Assembly: GCF_003347495.1 (NCBI RefSeq)
Contig: NZ_QCXY01000008.1
Coordinates: 209,352 to 273,351 of the forward strand
DNA length: 64,000 bases
Direction of reading: 5' to 3'
DNA from: Pleomorphovibrio marinus
Lineage (GTDB): Bacteria > Bacteroidota > Bacteroidia > Cytophagales > Cyclobacteriaceae
The notes below the pieces were generated by a model. It saw only the letters and a list, made by a program, of their open reading frames with translations, was not told the DNA's origin and searched no databases. The translations under genes and the position numbers were made by a program. Below, one piece after another: positions 55,299 through 64,000 of this stretch (positions are counted from its first letter, which is position 1; every line of letters starts with the position of its first letter).

Positions 55299-58200
55299 CT
55301 ACCGTTTAGTGTTGATCAGGTGCAGGTATCCACTCTTTTTTTCGGTCCTGCCGCTTGCAGGCACCTTATAGGTCAACACGTACAGGTAGTTGCCTGTTGG
55401 AAGCCCCCCGGCCGCATCCCTCACACCCGAGACATTGGGCTCCCCGTAAAAGAGATTTCCATCCAGCCCATAGGCGTCTTGGGCGTACACCAGCACCCCA
55501 TACCGGTTAAATATTTCTAGCCTGTTTTCCGGGAAATGTCCGATGTCCTTAATGTTGAAATAGGCATTCTTGTAGTTGCCATCCAAGGTCACTAGGTTGT
55601 ACACCTCCACTTCACATACCTGAATCGTTACTTCCACTGACGTTCTCGCCGGGCTTTCGCAGCCGGTTGCGTTGAGGTTCGAAGCAAAGTAGGAGACCCC
55701 GTTTTCCAACGGAACATCTTCCGATATAGGACTTCCACCTTTCTCAAATTGATACCACAAAAGCTGTTCGCCCACCGCAAACAAATCCTTTACCTTTGGC
55801 ACTGATGAGGCACAGAAGATTTGCTGACTTTCGGCCACGGGTGACAAGGAAGGGACGAGTTCCACACGTACCTGTAACCTGTCACCTTCACAGCCTCCCA
55901 CAGTCTGGCTCACAAAGTAGGACCGACCATGCTCCAATAGGGTGGTTGGGGAAATTGAATTTCCACCTGAGTCAACGTCATACCATGTCAACCCTGTACC
56001 CTCAACATTCAGCTCCCCAAGCAAAGCCCCTTCACAAACATACTGGGAACTTTCACCGATCGGGCTTTCAGGCCTGTAAATCTGTACATTTACTTCCAAC
56101 CTATCCGCACTCTCACATCCCTGCACCATCTGTGTGGCGAAGTATGTCCTTCCATCTTCCAGCGCGATGTCACCGTTTATTGCCTGGGTCTCATTTTTGC
56201 TCAAATACCATTTGATATTTTCACCTGTGATAACTAAGTCTGAAAGATTGACGTTGCCGCAAAATTCCTGAGTGGTTTCCCCATTTGGTTTCCCTGGTGC
56301 ATTGATGTTGACTTGGACCTCCAAAGGCAAACTTTCACATCTATCCACGGTTTGCGTCACAAAATAGGACAACCCATCTTCCAAGACCGTCTCTGTATCC
56401 AATTTCGCTGTCAGCGATTGGTCTTTGTACCATTTTATATTCTCGCCGACTGCCCCAAGGTCACTGATGAAAGCCTGATTGCAAAAAACCTGAACCGCAT
56501 CGGCCTGGGGAAGAGGGATTTCCTTCAATTCAACTTTTATCTTTGTTTTGTCCCTGCTCTCACAGCCCTCGATGGTCTGGGAGACAAAATATTCTCTGTC
56601 AAACTCCAACAGGCTATCCGGATCCAGGGGATTGCTGCTGTCCACATTGTCATAGAATAGGACAGCTTCTCCGCTAACCTCAATATCACTCAGGATTGCT
56701 CCGAAACAGAAGCCTTGGAAGGCATCAGCCTGTGGAGCAGAAGTACTTTTCAGGACAACCCTTATTTCCAGGGCTTCGCTTTCACAGTCACCTACTTTTG
56801 ATACTGCACGGTAAGTATTATCATGTTTCAACGGAGAAAAAGGTTGAAGCAATAAACCGTCTAAATCAAACCATTGAATATGATCGCCGTCTACATCCAA
56901 CTCCCCGATAACAGCTTCATGACAGAATTCCTGAACTGCCGTTCCGGTAGGTACCGAAGATTGGATGATTCTTGCAGTCACCTCCAGCCTTTCACCCGAT
57001 TCACATCCGCTTGTTCTTTGGGCCACAAAGTACCTCCTTCCATCCTCCAGAGCCGTATCCTCCGCCAATTCTTCATCGGAGTCTTCCGAATCAAACCAGA
57101 CCAGATCTTCCCCGGTCACTTCAATATCTGAAATCCGCGCAGAGCCGCAGAAAAACTGTTCCACATCTCCCTGGGGAGCTGGCAAAACAGGCTGTTTGAA
57201 GGTAAAGGAATGGTATTCGACATTGCAGGTATTATGATTGCTTCGCTCTATACTAAAAATAGATTTATAGGTTTTTACGATATAAACTTGATCTAACTCC
57301 AATTTTTCTGATAAAGAGGTAATTTCATTAGTTATATCTTTCTTAAATAACTTCCAATCAGAAAACTCACCACCAAAATCATAATTAGTAGGTCTATTGA
57401 AGCAATTATAAGGACTTTGCCAAGGGGAATATGGTCCCAAACATTCAGGTCTGTCCACATTCTCTTGAACTATTAATCCTAATTCTAGTATTGTGGGTGC
57501 TTCACAAAGTTCAATGATAGTAGGTGATAAATTTTCGACATTGATTGGCGGATTTTCCTTTTTTATTCTAATACTTAGGCCTGTTTGAGGTGCTGTAGGA
57601 ATATTTGTTGTAATAAAAGTCCTATGGCTGACTTGAACATAATTTGGCCAGGTAGGGTCATATCCATTACCAGTAGTTCTGGTCCAAAGTCCTGAAAATC
57701 CACCTAGACTTTCAAAATCCCAATTCGCAAACCTCACTGTTCTTCTCCATCCACCTGGCAAAATTCCTAATCCACTCTCATTATCTGGATATGTTTGTTC
57801 ATGAAAATCCCAACCACTTAAACTTTTTATTTTTATTCCGGTAACCTCGTATCCGAAAAGTGATTCTAATTCAGAATAATCACAATAGCTGGGAACTTCC
57901 CATCCTTCGGGCACAAGTCCTCGAGGGTCAGTTATTGCATAAAAATTGTACAATAAGCCATATTTCTCTTCATTTGCCGGATCATTGTCATAATAACACC
58001 AAGCGCCTGTTGTCAAATAATCCCATGTATCTGAATCTTTAATTTCAGGAATGGGATCACCGTTTCTATAATGTTTTACACGCAAATTGCTCCGAATCCA
58101 ACATTCTCCTCCTACAATGACCGTCTCGTAAATATTCCCATCAATATCCGTGATTGTACCACAGGATTGTTCCGGCATTACGTCAACATCGTTGGATAGG

Positions 58201-58328
58201 ATGGCAAAGGTCATCGTAGGAACGAATAGGATTACCCCCAAAGTCAGCACAAAGCTAAGCATTGGTCTAGATCTTCTAAAAAAATTCAGAAAGCAGCTGG
58301 GGAAACTAGATCCGATAGAATTATTCAT
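55299..58328 (-). CDS. Type IX (type B) sorted adhesin: FISUMP domain + seven Ig-like repeats + CHU_C
   Basis: The protein has 1009 residues. A signal-anchor-like N-terminus (about 20-45) leads to a FISUMP-type domain (about 55-260: TDIDGNIYETVIVGGECWI, LLYNFYAITDPRGLVPEGW, LGILPGGW). Seven repeats of about 74 residues follow, each with QxFC...DL.V.G..I.WY...LE.G..YFV.QTV.GCES and a conserved Cys pair. The last 90 residues are a CHU_C/gliding-type sorting domain (FPENRLEIFNRYGVLVY, LPTGNYLYVLTY). Domain order and the PorP/SprF gene beside it support export by the type IX system. Ligand is unknown. Confidence 0.88.
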   Translation of the reverse strand: MNNSIGSSFPSCFLNFFRRSRPMLSFVLTLGVILFVPTMTFAILSNDVDVMPEQSCGTITDIDGNIYETVIVGGECWIRSNLRVKHYRNGDPIPEIKDSDTWDYLTTGAWCYYDNDPANEEKYGLLYNFYAITDPRGLVPEGWEVPSYCDYSELESLFGYEVTGIKIKSLSGWDFHEQTYPDNESGLGILPGGWRRTVRFANWDFESLGGFSGLWTRTTGNGYDPTWPNYVQVSHRTFITTNIPTAPQTGLSIRIKKENPPINVENLSPTIIELCEAPTILELGLIVQENVDRPECLGPYSPWQSPYNCFNRPTNYDFGGEFSDWKLFKKDITNEITSLSEKLELDQVYIVKTYKSIFSIERSNHNTCNVEYHSFTFKQPVLPAPQGDVEQFFCGSARISDIEVTGEDLVWFDSEDSDEELAEDTALEDGRRYFVAQRTSGCESGERLEVTARIIQSSVPTGTAVQEFCHEAVIGELDVDGDHIQWFDLDGLLLQPFSPLKHDNTYRAVSKVGDCESEALEIRVVLKSTSAPQADAFQGFCFGAILSDIEVSGEAVLFYDNVDSSNPLDPDSLLEFDREYFVSQTIEGCESRDKTKIKVELKEIPLPQADAVQVFCNQAFISDLGAVGENIKWYKDQSLTAKLDTETVLEDGLSYFVTQTVDRCESLPLEVQVNINAPGKPNGETTQEFCGNVNLSDLVITGENIKWYLSKNETQAINGDIALEDGRTYFATQMVQGCESADRLEVNVQIYRPESPIGESSQYVCEGALLGELNVEGTGLTWYDVDSGGNSISPTTLLEHGRSYFVSQTVGGCEGDRLQVRVELVPSLSPVAESQQIFCASSVPKVKDLFAVGEQLLWYQFEKGGSPISEDVPLENGVSYFASNLNATGCESPARTSVEVTIQVCEVEVYNLVTLDGNYKNAYFNIKDIGHFPENRLEIFNRYGVLVYAQDAYGLDGNLFYGEPNVSGVRDAAGGLPTGNYLYVLTYKVPASGRTEKKSGYLHLINTKR

Positions 58329-58381
58329 TTACTGTAAGCAAGATGACTTTTCTTGTGTGTTGAAAAATACAATAGAAAACC

Positions 58382-58430
58382 CAAAACTATCCGGAAACAA
58401 CATTGCTGTCAATCCCCCTAATGGGGGATT
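58382..58430 (-). promoter_or_regulatory. Promoter with -7 box and 20-bp palindrome, copy 3
   Basis: On the minus strand, TAGTTTTG (58382-58389) is the TAnnTTTG box. The palindrome AATCCCCC-TAAT-GGGGGATT (58411-58430) lies 21 bp upstream. It drives the adhesin + PorP/SprF operon. Confidence 0.82.
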
Positions 58431-58610
58431 TTATTGTCCTGTTGGCCATCAACCTATTTTACCTTTCTGGGAGTTAACCACTTTCCCACGCAAACTCAAA
58501 AAAATTAAATATATAACTGTGATTAATCTCAATAGTTGAATTTATGACTGCTCACCACAGCCAAAGTACCCCATCTTTTCCCCGAATTTAAATTAAAGAA
58601 ATGCCAATAA

Positions 58611-60833
58611 CTAGTCAATTCTAATTACCCTGACCCGGTCCAAAAAGGCCTGGTTAACCTCCCCGTTCATATTTTCGCAAAAAGGCGCTAGGGAAAGGGT
58701 GAATCGGTGTTTTCCCTTTTCCAAGTGAAGTTGGAGTGAATTGCTTTTCCCCCAATCCGTCCAATTTCCCGAGCCCCTTTGGGGAAACACAACTGTCCCC
58801 ACGAAATCTTCTTCCTTATACAATGCCCGTATGGCACAACGGTTATCTGTATTGACCGGGCCATTGCCGTTGCTGTAGACAAGGTCCATAGCATAGAGGC
58901 CACTGACCGAAATTTCTACTGAAAAAGACAACGACGTGTTGACAGTTTTGCTGGTTTCTATATATCCTTCTCCATGATAACCAGCATTATCCGTCAATAT
59001 CGGGCCGGCAAATTTTTCCAACTCCAACGAGATTACCCTTTCCGCTGCAAAAATGGAAATGGGTTCGCTGGCAAATGATTCGTCACCTCTATCATTGATG
59101 GCGACTACCTGGTACACCGCATTGTCTACCTTGGTTAATTCAAGTTGAGTTTGGTCAGTCTGAACGTGAACTTCCCCATTTCTTAGCACTTTATAACGTG
59201 CTGCATCATCCTGGTTTTTCCAAGTCAACAGGTTATCCTTAAAGGATATAACCGGACTAGCTGGGGCGAATCGTACCTGTTGTTTATTGACACCATTGCT
59301 TGGTCCAATGTCGTTTGACAAGGTGATTTTTACCTTATGTGGGCCTTCCAAGGTTAAGGGGATTTGGGGTATGTCCAAAGGTTGGCCATCCAGGGCTATG
59401 GATTGGATCTGGCTTCCAAATCCTTCTATTTCCAGGTCTAAGACTGCTTTTCTTATTTTCAGCCCTTGGAGCCGCTTTGTACCTGCATATTTCCGGGGAA
59501 CAAAAGGACTAAAGGTCAAGCAGTCATTTTCAAAAGCCAAACCAAAAAACACCTTATAGACCATCCCCAGGTTTCCGGCTACACTCCACAACTGCCGGTT
59601 GGAGTTGATCTGGGTACCGGCATAATCCCCCGAGTGGGCGACAAAATTTTCCTTGTTAGTGAGGAAAAGTGCTGTTGCCCTGTAGATGGCATCCAGGCTT
59701 TCAGTGAGTGCTACCTCATTCCCTGCCTTTGCCGCAGCCAGGGACCAAAAGGCTTGTACAAAGGGCCATATCCCGTCATTATGATATGGGGGAATATGGG
59801 GTGTTTGGGGAAAAATACTGGGGATCCCAAAGGGGGTAACCGGGGTATGGGAAACGACTTCCTGTTGCTTGTTACCTTCCGCGATATCAAAAAGGACACA
59901 GAGGGCTTCCCCCAGGGCCTCTGCCCGTGGGGAAAGAATTTTGTGGTTTCTTCCATAAAGATATTGTCCGTAATAGCCATTGTCGGCAACCCAAAGGTGC
60001 TTGTTGATGCCTCCTTTAATCCTTTCCGCCAGATGCTTATGTTCTTTGGCAACTTCAATTTCCCCCAACTCATTAGCTATTGTAGCAAGGATACTATTGG
60101 CCTGATAATGGACTGCACAGGTTCCCAGGGTAAGGGATTCGTAGATATCAGCAGGTTGCATCCAATGGGGATAAGTTTGCTCCCTCCAATCCAAAAAGGA
60201 GGATTCCCCTTTCACCAAACCAGTAGTAGGGTCGTACACATTTTTCATATCATCCTGAAGGGATTGTTTGAGGATTGGGTAAATTTCGGCTAACCATTCT
60301 TGGTCCCCTGTCACCTGATAAACCTCATAGGCAGCCAATGCCCAGACTACCCTGTCGGAAGACACCGGATAAGCTCCCCCAGTGCCAGTATCCTGAACAA
60401 TCCTTCCGGATTTCACCTTTCTTCGCAAGCTATTTTTGGAGATTTCAGGTTCGAGCAAGCCTAAACCCAATAAAATACTATAGCTCACGTCGCGTGTCCA
60501 AACCCCTTCCCATTTTTCTCCGGTACGGAAAGTTTGGTCAGCTTCAATATTCCATTTCACCTCCTCTAAGGAAAGGTTGTATAAAGCATCGACTAGGACC
60601 TGTTGGCTGTAGTAGGAGGGGTTATCAGAAATATCCGAGCTGAGTAACCATCTGTTTTCTGGAATTTGCTTTCCGATAAGCGGCTTTTCCCCGGGACTCT
60701 GGTAATGTGAGGAGATTTCAGTTCGGGAATGGGCTTGGGCAACATACCCCTCTTGCTCTACGCTATCGGGTTTGACCAGGAATGTATAAGGGGATTTATT
60801 CTTATTGAAACTGTTTTGAGGGCTTTCTTGCAT
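58611..60833 (-). CDS. Six-hairpin (MGH1/GH63-like) glycoside hydrolase with C-terminal FN3-like and CBM-like domains
   Basis: The protein has 740 residues. An (alpha/alpha)6 barrel (about 60-460) shows EGVWTRDVSYSILLGLG (with candidate catalytic Asp), SFLDWREQTYPHWMQP and YHNDGIWPFVQAFWSLAA. The C-terminal part has an FN3-like stretch (RYKVLRNGEVHV) and a jelly-roll-like CBM region (ending DRVRVIRID). It probably hydrolyses alpha-linked sugars. It lacks a signal peptide, although the adjacent upstream DNA in another frame encodes a hydrophobic stretch (60949 downward), so a frameshift or another start is possible. Confidence 0.82.
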   Translation of the reverse strand: MQESPQNSFNKNKSPYTFLVKPDSVEQEGYVAQAHSRTEISSHYQSPGEKPLIGKQIPENRWLLSSDISDNPSYYSQQVLVDALYNLSLEEVKWNIEADQTFRTGEKWEGVWTRDVSYSILLGLGLLEPEISKNSLRRKVKSGRIVQDTGTGGAYPVSSDRVVWALAAYEVYQVTGDQEWLAEIYPILKQSLQDDMKNVYDPTTGLVKGESSFLDWREQTYPHWMQPADIYESLTLGTCAVHYQANSILATIANELGEIEVAKEHKHLAERIKGGINKHLWVADNGYYGQYLYGRNHKILSPRAEALGEALCVLFDIAEGNKQQEVVSHTPVTPFGIPSIFPQTPHIPPYHNDGIWPFVQAFWSLAAAKAGNEVALTESLDAIYRATALFLTNKENFVAHSGDYAGTQINSNRQLWSVAGNLGMVYKVFFGLAFENDCLTFSPFVPRKYAGTKRLQGLKIRKAVLDLEIEGFGSQIQSIALDGQPLDIPQIPLTLEGPHKVKITLSNDIGPSNGVNKQQVRFAPASPVISFKDNLLTWKNQDDAARYKVLRNGEVHVQTDQTQLELTKVDNAVYQVVAINDRGDESFASEPISIFAAERVISLELEKFAGPILTDNAGYHGEGYIETSKTVNTSLSFSVEISVSGLYAMDLVYSNGNGPVNTDNRCAIRALYKEEDFVGTVVFPQRGSGNWTDWGKSNSLQLHLEKGKHRFTLSLAPFCENMNGEVNQAFLDRVRVIRID

Positions 60834-61022
60834 AATACCAGTAATGATATAAGCTTTATCAAATGACTATTTGGATTAGCACTCGTCAAACAAAAACCAA
60901 GCCCTTTGCACAAAATGAAATACCATGTAGAAAACAGGAGTATGGCCATCCACTTTTAAGAGCTTATTAGCACTTTAAAAATCCCCATAGCCCGAAATGG
61001 AAGCTCTCCAAAGCTTGTAGTA

Positions 61023-62297
61023 TTATAAAATGCCCAACAGCTCCCCCAGGAGTTTATTTTCAACTGCCCCATTCTTTTTCAAGGGATTCCATTCCTGGAT
61101 CACCACTGCCACTATCTTTTTCTCAGGAATTAGGATGATATGTTGACCGCCTTTCCCCCTTGCTGCATACATTATGCTGTTATCAGGGGTTTTAAGTACC
61201 CACCAGCAAAAGCCATATCCTACTTCCTCATAACTGTCAAGAGCACGAAACACCTTACTTGTAGGGGTGTAATTTGTGAAAGTTTTGTTAACCCATGTCG
61301 AATCTAATAGCTGCTTACCTTCAACATTACCATAGTTTATGTAAAGCTGACCAAATCGCGCAAGGTCCCGGGCTGTGAAGTAGGATTCGTCACCTCCCAC
61401 ATAGTACCCCTCGATTTTTCGCCAAAATGCGTTTTTTATCCCTAAAGGCTGAAACAAATACTGCTCGGCAAATTCCTTTGTGGACTGTTTTGTGCTTTTA
61501 GTAACAATGGCCGAAAGGATATTTTGGGACCCTGTAAAATAGTTAAACTCAGTACCGGGCATTGCACTTAACAATTCTTTTGTAATACATTGGTCTACTG
61601 TCTGGAAGCCGTCTCCAGCTGCCCATCCCCCTCGCATGGACAGCAGGTGTTTTATGGTCAAAGCATTTTTAAAGTCCGCTGTGGAGGCATATTGGTGTTC
61701 TGGGAAAAACGGCAAAACTAAGTCGTCTTCGGAGGCTATGTGATGCTGTTCAATAGCCAGCCCCACAAGGGCAGAAGTTATACTTTTTGTGACAGAATGT
61801 ACATTAAAGGCACTGTATTTTGTGGCATCCGAAAAATATTTTTCCACTATCAATTTGTCCTCTTTCACAATGAGCAGCCCACGAAGCCTGTCCCACTTGT
61901 CAAGTTTCTCAAAATAGCCCGATAAAGTTGAAGTGGTGTACCCCATATTTTCCGGTGATTCCATTTCCCATTGGTAAGGCTCAAAATCTACTTCTACAGA
62001 TTGAGAATTGATAATTGGTGGTTTCAAACCGGTAGGATGCCATTTGAATGCGAGGTTTAAGAGGTGGATGCAGCCCGTAAGCAATAAGATGGAAACAAAT
62101 CCAATTAAAAGCTTTTTCTTTTTGCCTTTCTTGGGTTTTTGAAGCAGCCAAATAAGCGTAATTAACAATAAAACAAATGACAGGAAATACTCTATTAAGT
62201 TTGGGTAAGGAAGGAAGTAATAGTTTGATTTTACATAGATCCCTAAACCGATAAAAAACATCGTAATTGTCCCAAAAAATAAGATTTGTTTTCCCAT
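61023..62297 (-). CDS. Membrane-anchored serine hydrolase of the beta-lactamase/penicillin-binding fold
   Basis: The protein has 424 residues. Three predicted transmembrane helices occupy about 1-85 (LFFGTITMFFIGLGIY, FLSFVLLLITLIWLL, LLIGFVSILLLTGCIHL). The beta-lactamase-like domain has SVTKS as the S-x-x-K motif, NYFTGSQN in the second-motif region and ARGKGGQHI for the third (KTG-like). The catalytic Ser and Lys are intact. The family includes esterases and D-aminopeptidases. It is alone on its strand, with no link to known resistance genes. Confidence 0.85.
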   Translation of the reverse strand: MGKQILFFGTITMFFIGLGIYVKSNYYFLPYPNLIEYFLSFVLLLITLIWLLQKPKKGKKKKLLIGFVSILLLTGCIHLLNLAFKWHPTGLKPPIINSQSVEVDFEPYQWEMESPENMGYTTSTLSGYFEKLDKWDRLRGLLIVKEDKLIVEKYFSDATKYSAFNVHSVTKSITSALVGLAIEQHHIASEDDLVLPFFPEHQYASTADFKNALTIKHLLSMRGGWAAGDGFQTVDQCITKELLSAMPGTEFNYFTGSQNILSAIVTKSTKQSTKEFAEQYLFQPLGIKNAFWRKIEGYYVGGDESYFTARDLARFGQLYINYGNVEGKQLLDSTWVNKTFTNYTPTSKVFRALDSYEEVGYGFCWWVLKTPDNSIMYAARGKGGQHIILIPEKKIVAVVIQEWNPLKKNGAVENKLLGELLGIL

Positions 62298-62689
62298 ATG
62301 TTTATGTTTTTTTCAGTAATGATATCCTTCATCAATTATATCCACCCAAAAAAGGTTTTTTTAACTGGTGTTTGGCTTCAAAATTCTTCTAAATAATCGA
62401 AATAATCACCTTTTTAACTAAAATTAATAGTGCTCTCCAATTTTAATCTTGAATAGGATACCCTGGTCAGAAGGTTTTTTCAGGAAATTCATAGTAGATA
62501 AGCTATTCTGATACTTTCATGGGGGGTTGGTGTTTTATTCCAATGAAATCGTGCCTGTCCTGACGGCAGTAAGGGCATGACGAAAACGTTTTATGGAGGG
62601 ATGAAGCTAATTGCTATCCGTTTGTCAATTGTGTTGCACATTTTCTTTTTGGGGAGTAACTTATGGCTAGAATTTAAACTAAAACCTTT
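62298..62689. other. 392-bp intergenic region with dispersed repeat copy 2
   Basis: The region between divergent genes carries the second copy of the 40-bp repeat (62543-62582) plus AT-rich DNA. No TAnnTTTG box at a good distance is seen. The promoter for the TM2-like gene must lie in 62584-62689. Confidence 0.5.
62543..62582. repeat. Dispersed 40-bp repeat, copy 2
   Basis: The block matches 862-901 at about 37 of 40 positions, in the same orientation, here between divergent genes and not next to a gene end. Confidence 0.75.
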
Positions 62690-62899
62690 ATGAGCAACAA
62701 GGTCAAATGGGACCCGGGTACGGCCGCTTTTCTAAGTTTTATGATACCTGGTTGGGGTCAAATGTACAAAGGGCAGAAAATAACCGGGATCATCTGGTTG
62801 GTTGTTACCATTTCCGGTTACTTTTTCATGGTAATTCCAGGGCTCCTTATCCATGCCTTTTGCACCTTGGAAGCGGCATTTGGAAAATATGGAAAATAA
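62690..62899 (+). CDS. Small TM2-like membrane protein
   Basis: The protein has 69 residues and starts MSNKVKWDPGTAAFLSFMIPG. A TM2-type signature is visible: AFLSFMIPGWGQMYKGQKITG followed by a second hydrophobic segment LVVTISGYFFMVIPG. Such proteins have two transmembrane helices and an unknown role. It is 67 bp before the repeat-rich gene on the same strand, so co-transcription is possible. Confidence 0.8.
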   Translation: MSNKVKWDPGTAAFLSFMIPGWGQMYKGQKITGIIWLVVTISGYFFMVIPGLLIHAFCTLEAAFGKYGK

Positions 62900-62966
62900 C
62901 ATTCCATCTCGACTAAGGGTATATCGAAAGGAAGTTGTCATGGAGTAAACAATTCTATACGACTCA

Positions 62967-64000
62967 ATGAAAAAGAAACTTACTTCCATTTATTTCCTTC
63001 TTGTTACATTGGTAGCAGCATTTCCATCCCATCTTAGGGCTCAGGAAATACAACCAGCCCATTTTGGATTGCTTTACCCGCTCAGTACCCAAGGGACATC
63101 CTCACCACAAAACACTAATTACTTCAGTCTGCATGCGCTTTCCGGCATTTCAGGGGGAGAAAGAGGTTTGGCTGTATATGGCCTGGCCGGCATTATCAGA
63201 GGGGATGCGGAAGGCCTTCAGGTGGCAGGCCTGGTTAATCTTACTGAAGGAAACCTTCAGGGTGCTCAGGTTGCCGGATTATTGAATATGGCAGGCACTT
63301 CTAGGCAAGGGATTCAGATTGCAGGATTAACCAACTTTAGCAAGGGAAATACACCTATTCAAATAGGGGGCTTGTTCAATAAAACAGATAAAGCCGATGC
63401 CCTGCAGGTTGCCGGACTAATAAATACTACTGGCCAATCAGAGGGTGTGCAGGTTGCTGGATTGGGAAATGTCACCCAGCGAATTTCCGGTGTGCAAGTA
63501 GCCGGATTGGTCAACGTTGCCGAGGAGGTAAACGGTTCTCAATTCAGTGGACTGGTCAACCGGGCCAAAGTGGTGAGAGGGGTGCAAATCGCTGGCCTCA
63601 TCAATATCGCTGACAGCAGTGATTACCCCATTGCCCTTATTAACCTTATCCGATCCGGAGAAAAAAGGATAGGATTAAGTACCGATGAAAACCTATCTAC
63701 CATAATGAGTTTCCGGTCAGGGGGAAGCAAGTTATACGGTCTTATCGGAGTGGGTACCAATCTGCAATACCCAGAGCTCGCCTATGGGTTTGAAGCCGGG
63801 CTTGGGCTCGTGCTCCATAGGCGGAATAGTTTCAGAATGGACCTGGAGGCATTTAATTTATTTATGACGGATTTCCACGGTAGTGAATACTCCAAATCAG
63901 GGCTTCGACTGCTTCCCGCTCTGCGATTGGGCCAAGGGATGCAGCTTTATGGAGGCCCAAGTTTGAATTTCATTCACAGAGAGGACCTCAACCGCTACGG
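62967..64000 (+). CDS. LA_2272-type surface protein with GLQVAGLVN-like repeats, 3' cut by window edge
   Basis: The open frame starts at ATG 62967 (MKKKLTSIYFLLVTLVAAF, then ...HLRAQ), a clear signal peptide, and runs without stop to the end. The N-terminal third of the mature protein is built of about nine 21-24-residue units with the core LQVAGLVN: GLQVAGLVNLT, GAQVAGLLNMA, GIQIAGLTNFS, GVQVAGLVNVA, GVQIAGLINIA. This is the LA_2272 surface-repeat pattern. The later part reads like a membrane beta-barrel. The last codons are missing, so the C-terminus is unknown. Confidence 0.85.
   Translation, partial: MKKKLTSIYFLLVTLVAAFPSHLRAQEIQPAHFGLLYPLSTQGTSSPQNTNYFSLHALSGISGGERGLAVYGLAGIIRGDAEGLQVAGLVNLTEGNLQGAQVAGLLNMAGTSRQGIQIAGLTNFSKGNTPIQIGGLFNKTDKADALQVAGLINTTGQSEGVQVAGLGNVTQRISGVQVAGLVNVAEEVNGSQFSGLVNRAKVVRGVQIAGLINIADSSDYPIALINLIRSGEKRIGLSTDENLSTIMSFRSGGSKLYGLIGVGTNLQYPELAYGFEAGLGLVLHRRNSFRMDLEAFNLFMTDFHGSEYSKSGLRLLPALRLGQGMQLYGGPSLNFIHREDLNRY

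Noticed and set aside
60758..60949. Separate 63-residue gene upstream of the glycoside hydrolase
   Set aside because: It has no family match and overlaps the hydrolase start; it is kept only as a possible frameshift signal.

Overview
The window looks like chromosomal DNA from a Bacteroidota bacterium, most probably of the order Cytophagales (Cyclobacteriaceae-like). The signs are a PorP/SprF-type outer-membrane protein paired with a protein carrying a CHU_C (type IX secretion type B) sorting domain, many Sec-exported and lipid-anchored proteins, start codons without Shine-Dalgarno sequences, and promoters with the Bacteroidota -7 box TAnnTTTG. Genus is not resolved. No rRNA, tRNA, CRISPR array or insertion sequence was recognised. 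Both window edges cut genes.

Layout. (1) 0-6.3 kb: the end of a kinase-fold protein, an intergenic repeat cluster, dps, and a minus-strand operon of four exported proteins of unknown role, ending in an 817-residue leucine-rich-repeat protein. (2) 6.5-21.3 kb: mostly housekeeping genes. These are a TlpA-like thioredoxin lipoprotein, gatB, alaS, an M23 peptidase, a MerR-type regulator, dprA, an HMG-CoA lyase-like enzyme, a NEW3-domain/ABC-2 transporter operon and katG. (3) 21.9-24.9 kb: two glycosyltransferases and a 0.9-kb AT-rich gap. (4) 24.9-43.1 kb: an accessory, defence-type island. It holds a SWIM-SNF2 helicase, a Panacea/DUF488 pair, and a minus-strand type I restriction operon with hsdR, a sacsin-like GHKL ATPase-nuclease, hsdS, a YhcG nuclease and a GxxExxY protein. 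The methyltransferase gene hsdM survives only as a frameshifted C-terminal remnant. A WYL regulator ends this operon, divergent from an unusual soluble AAA+ (Clp-like)/FtsH-type M41 metalloprotease fusion. An inverted repeat lies between the last two. (5) 43.2-45.9 kb: an outer-membrane barrel, an alpha/beta hydrolase and two gene remnants. (6) 45.9-58.4 kb: a cell-envelope block of three minus-strand operons: lipoprotein + PEGA protein; Ig-like lipoprotein + DUF5723 protein + lipoprotein; FISUMP/Ig-like/CHU_C adhesin + PorP/SprF. All three are preceded by the same 20-bp palindrome, placed exactly 21 bp upstream of a TAnnTTTG box. Two tandem PAS-like/LuxR-type regulators lie inside the block. 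(7) 58.6-64 kb: a six-hairpin glycoside hydrolase, a membrane-anchored beta-lactamase-fold hydrolase, a small TM2-like membrane protein and a large GLQVAGL-repeat surface protein that runs off the window.

The two most promising undescribed systems are the palindrome-controlled envelope regulon (three promoters with identical geometry and candidate regulators in place), and the WYL / AAA+-M41 protease module next to a restriction locus that has lost its own methyltransferase but kept an embedded GHKL ATPase-nuclease.
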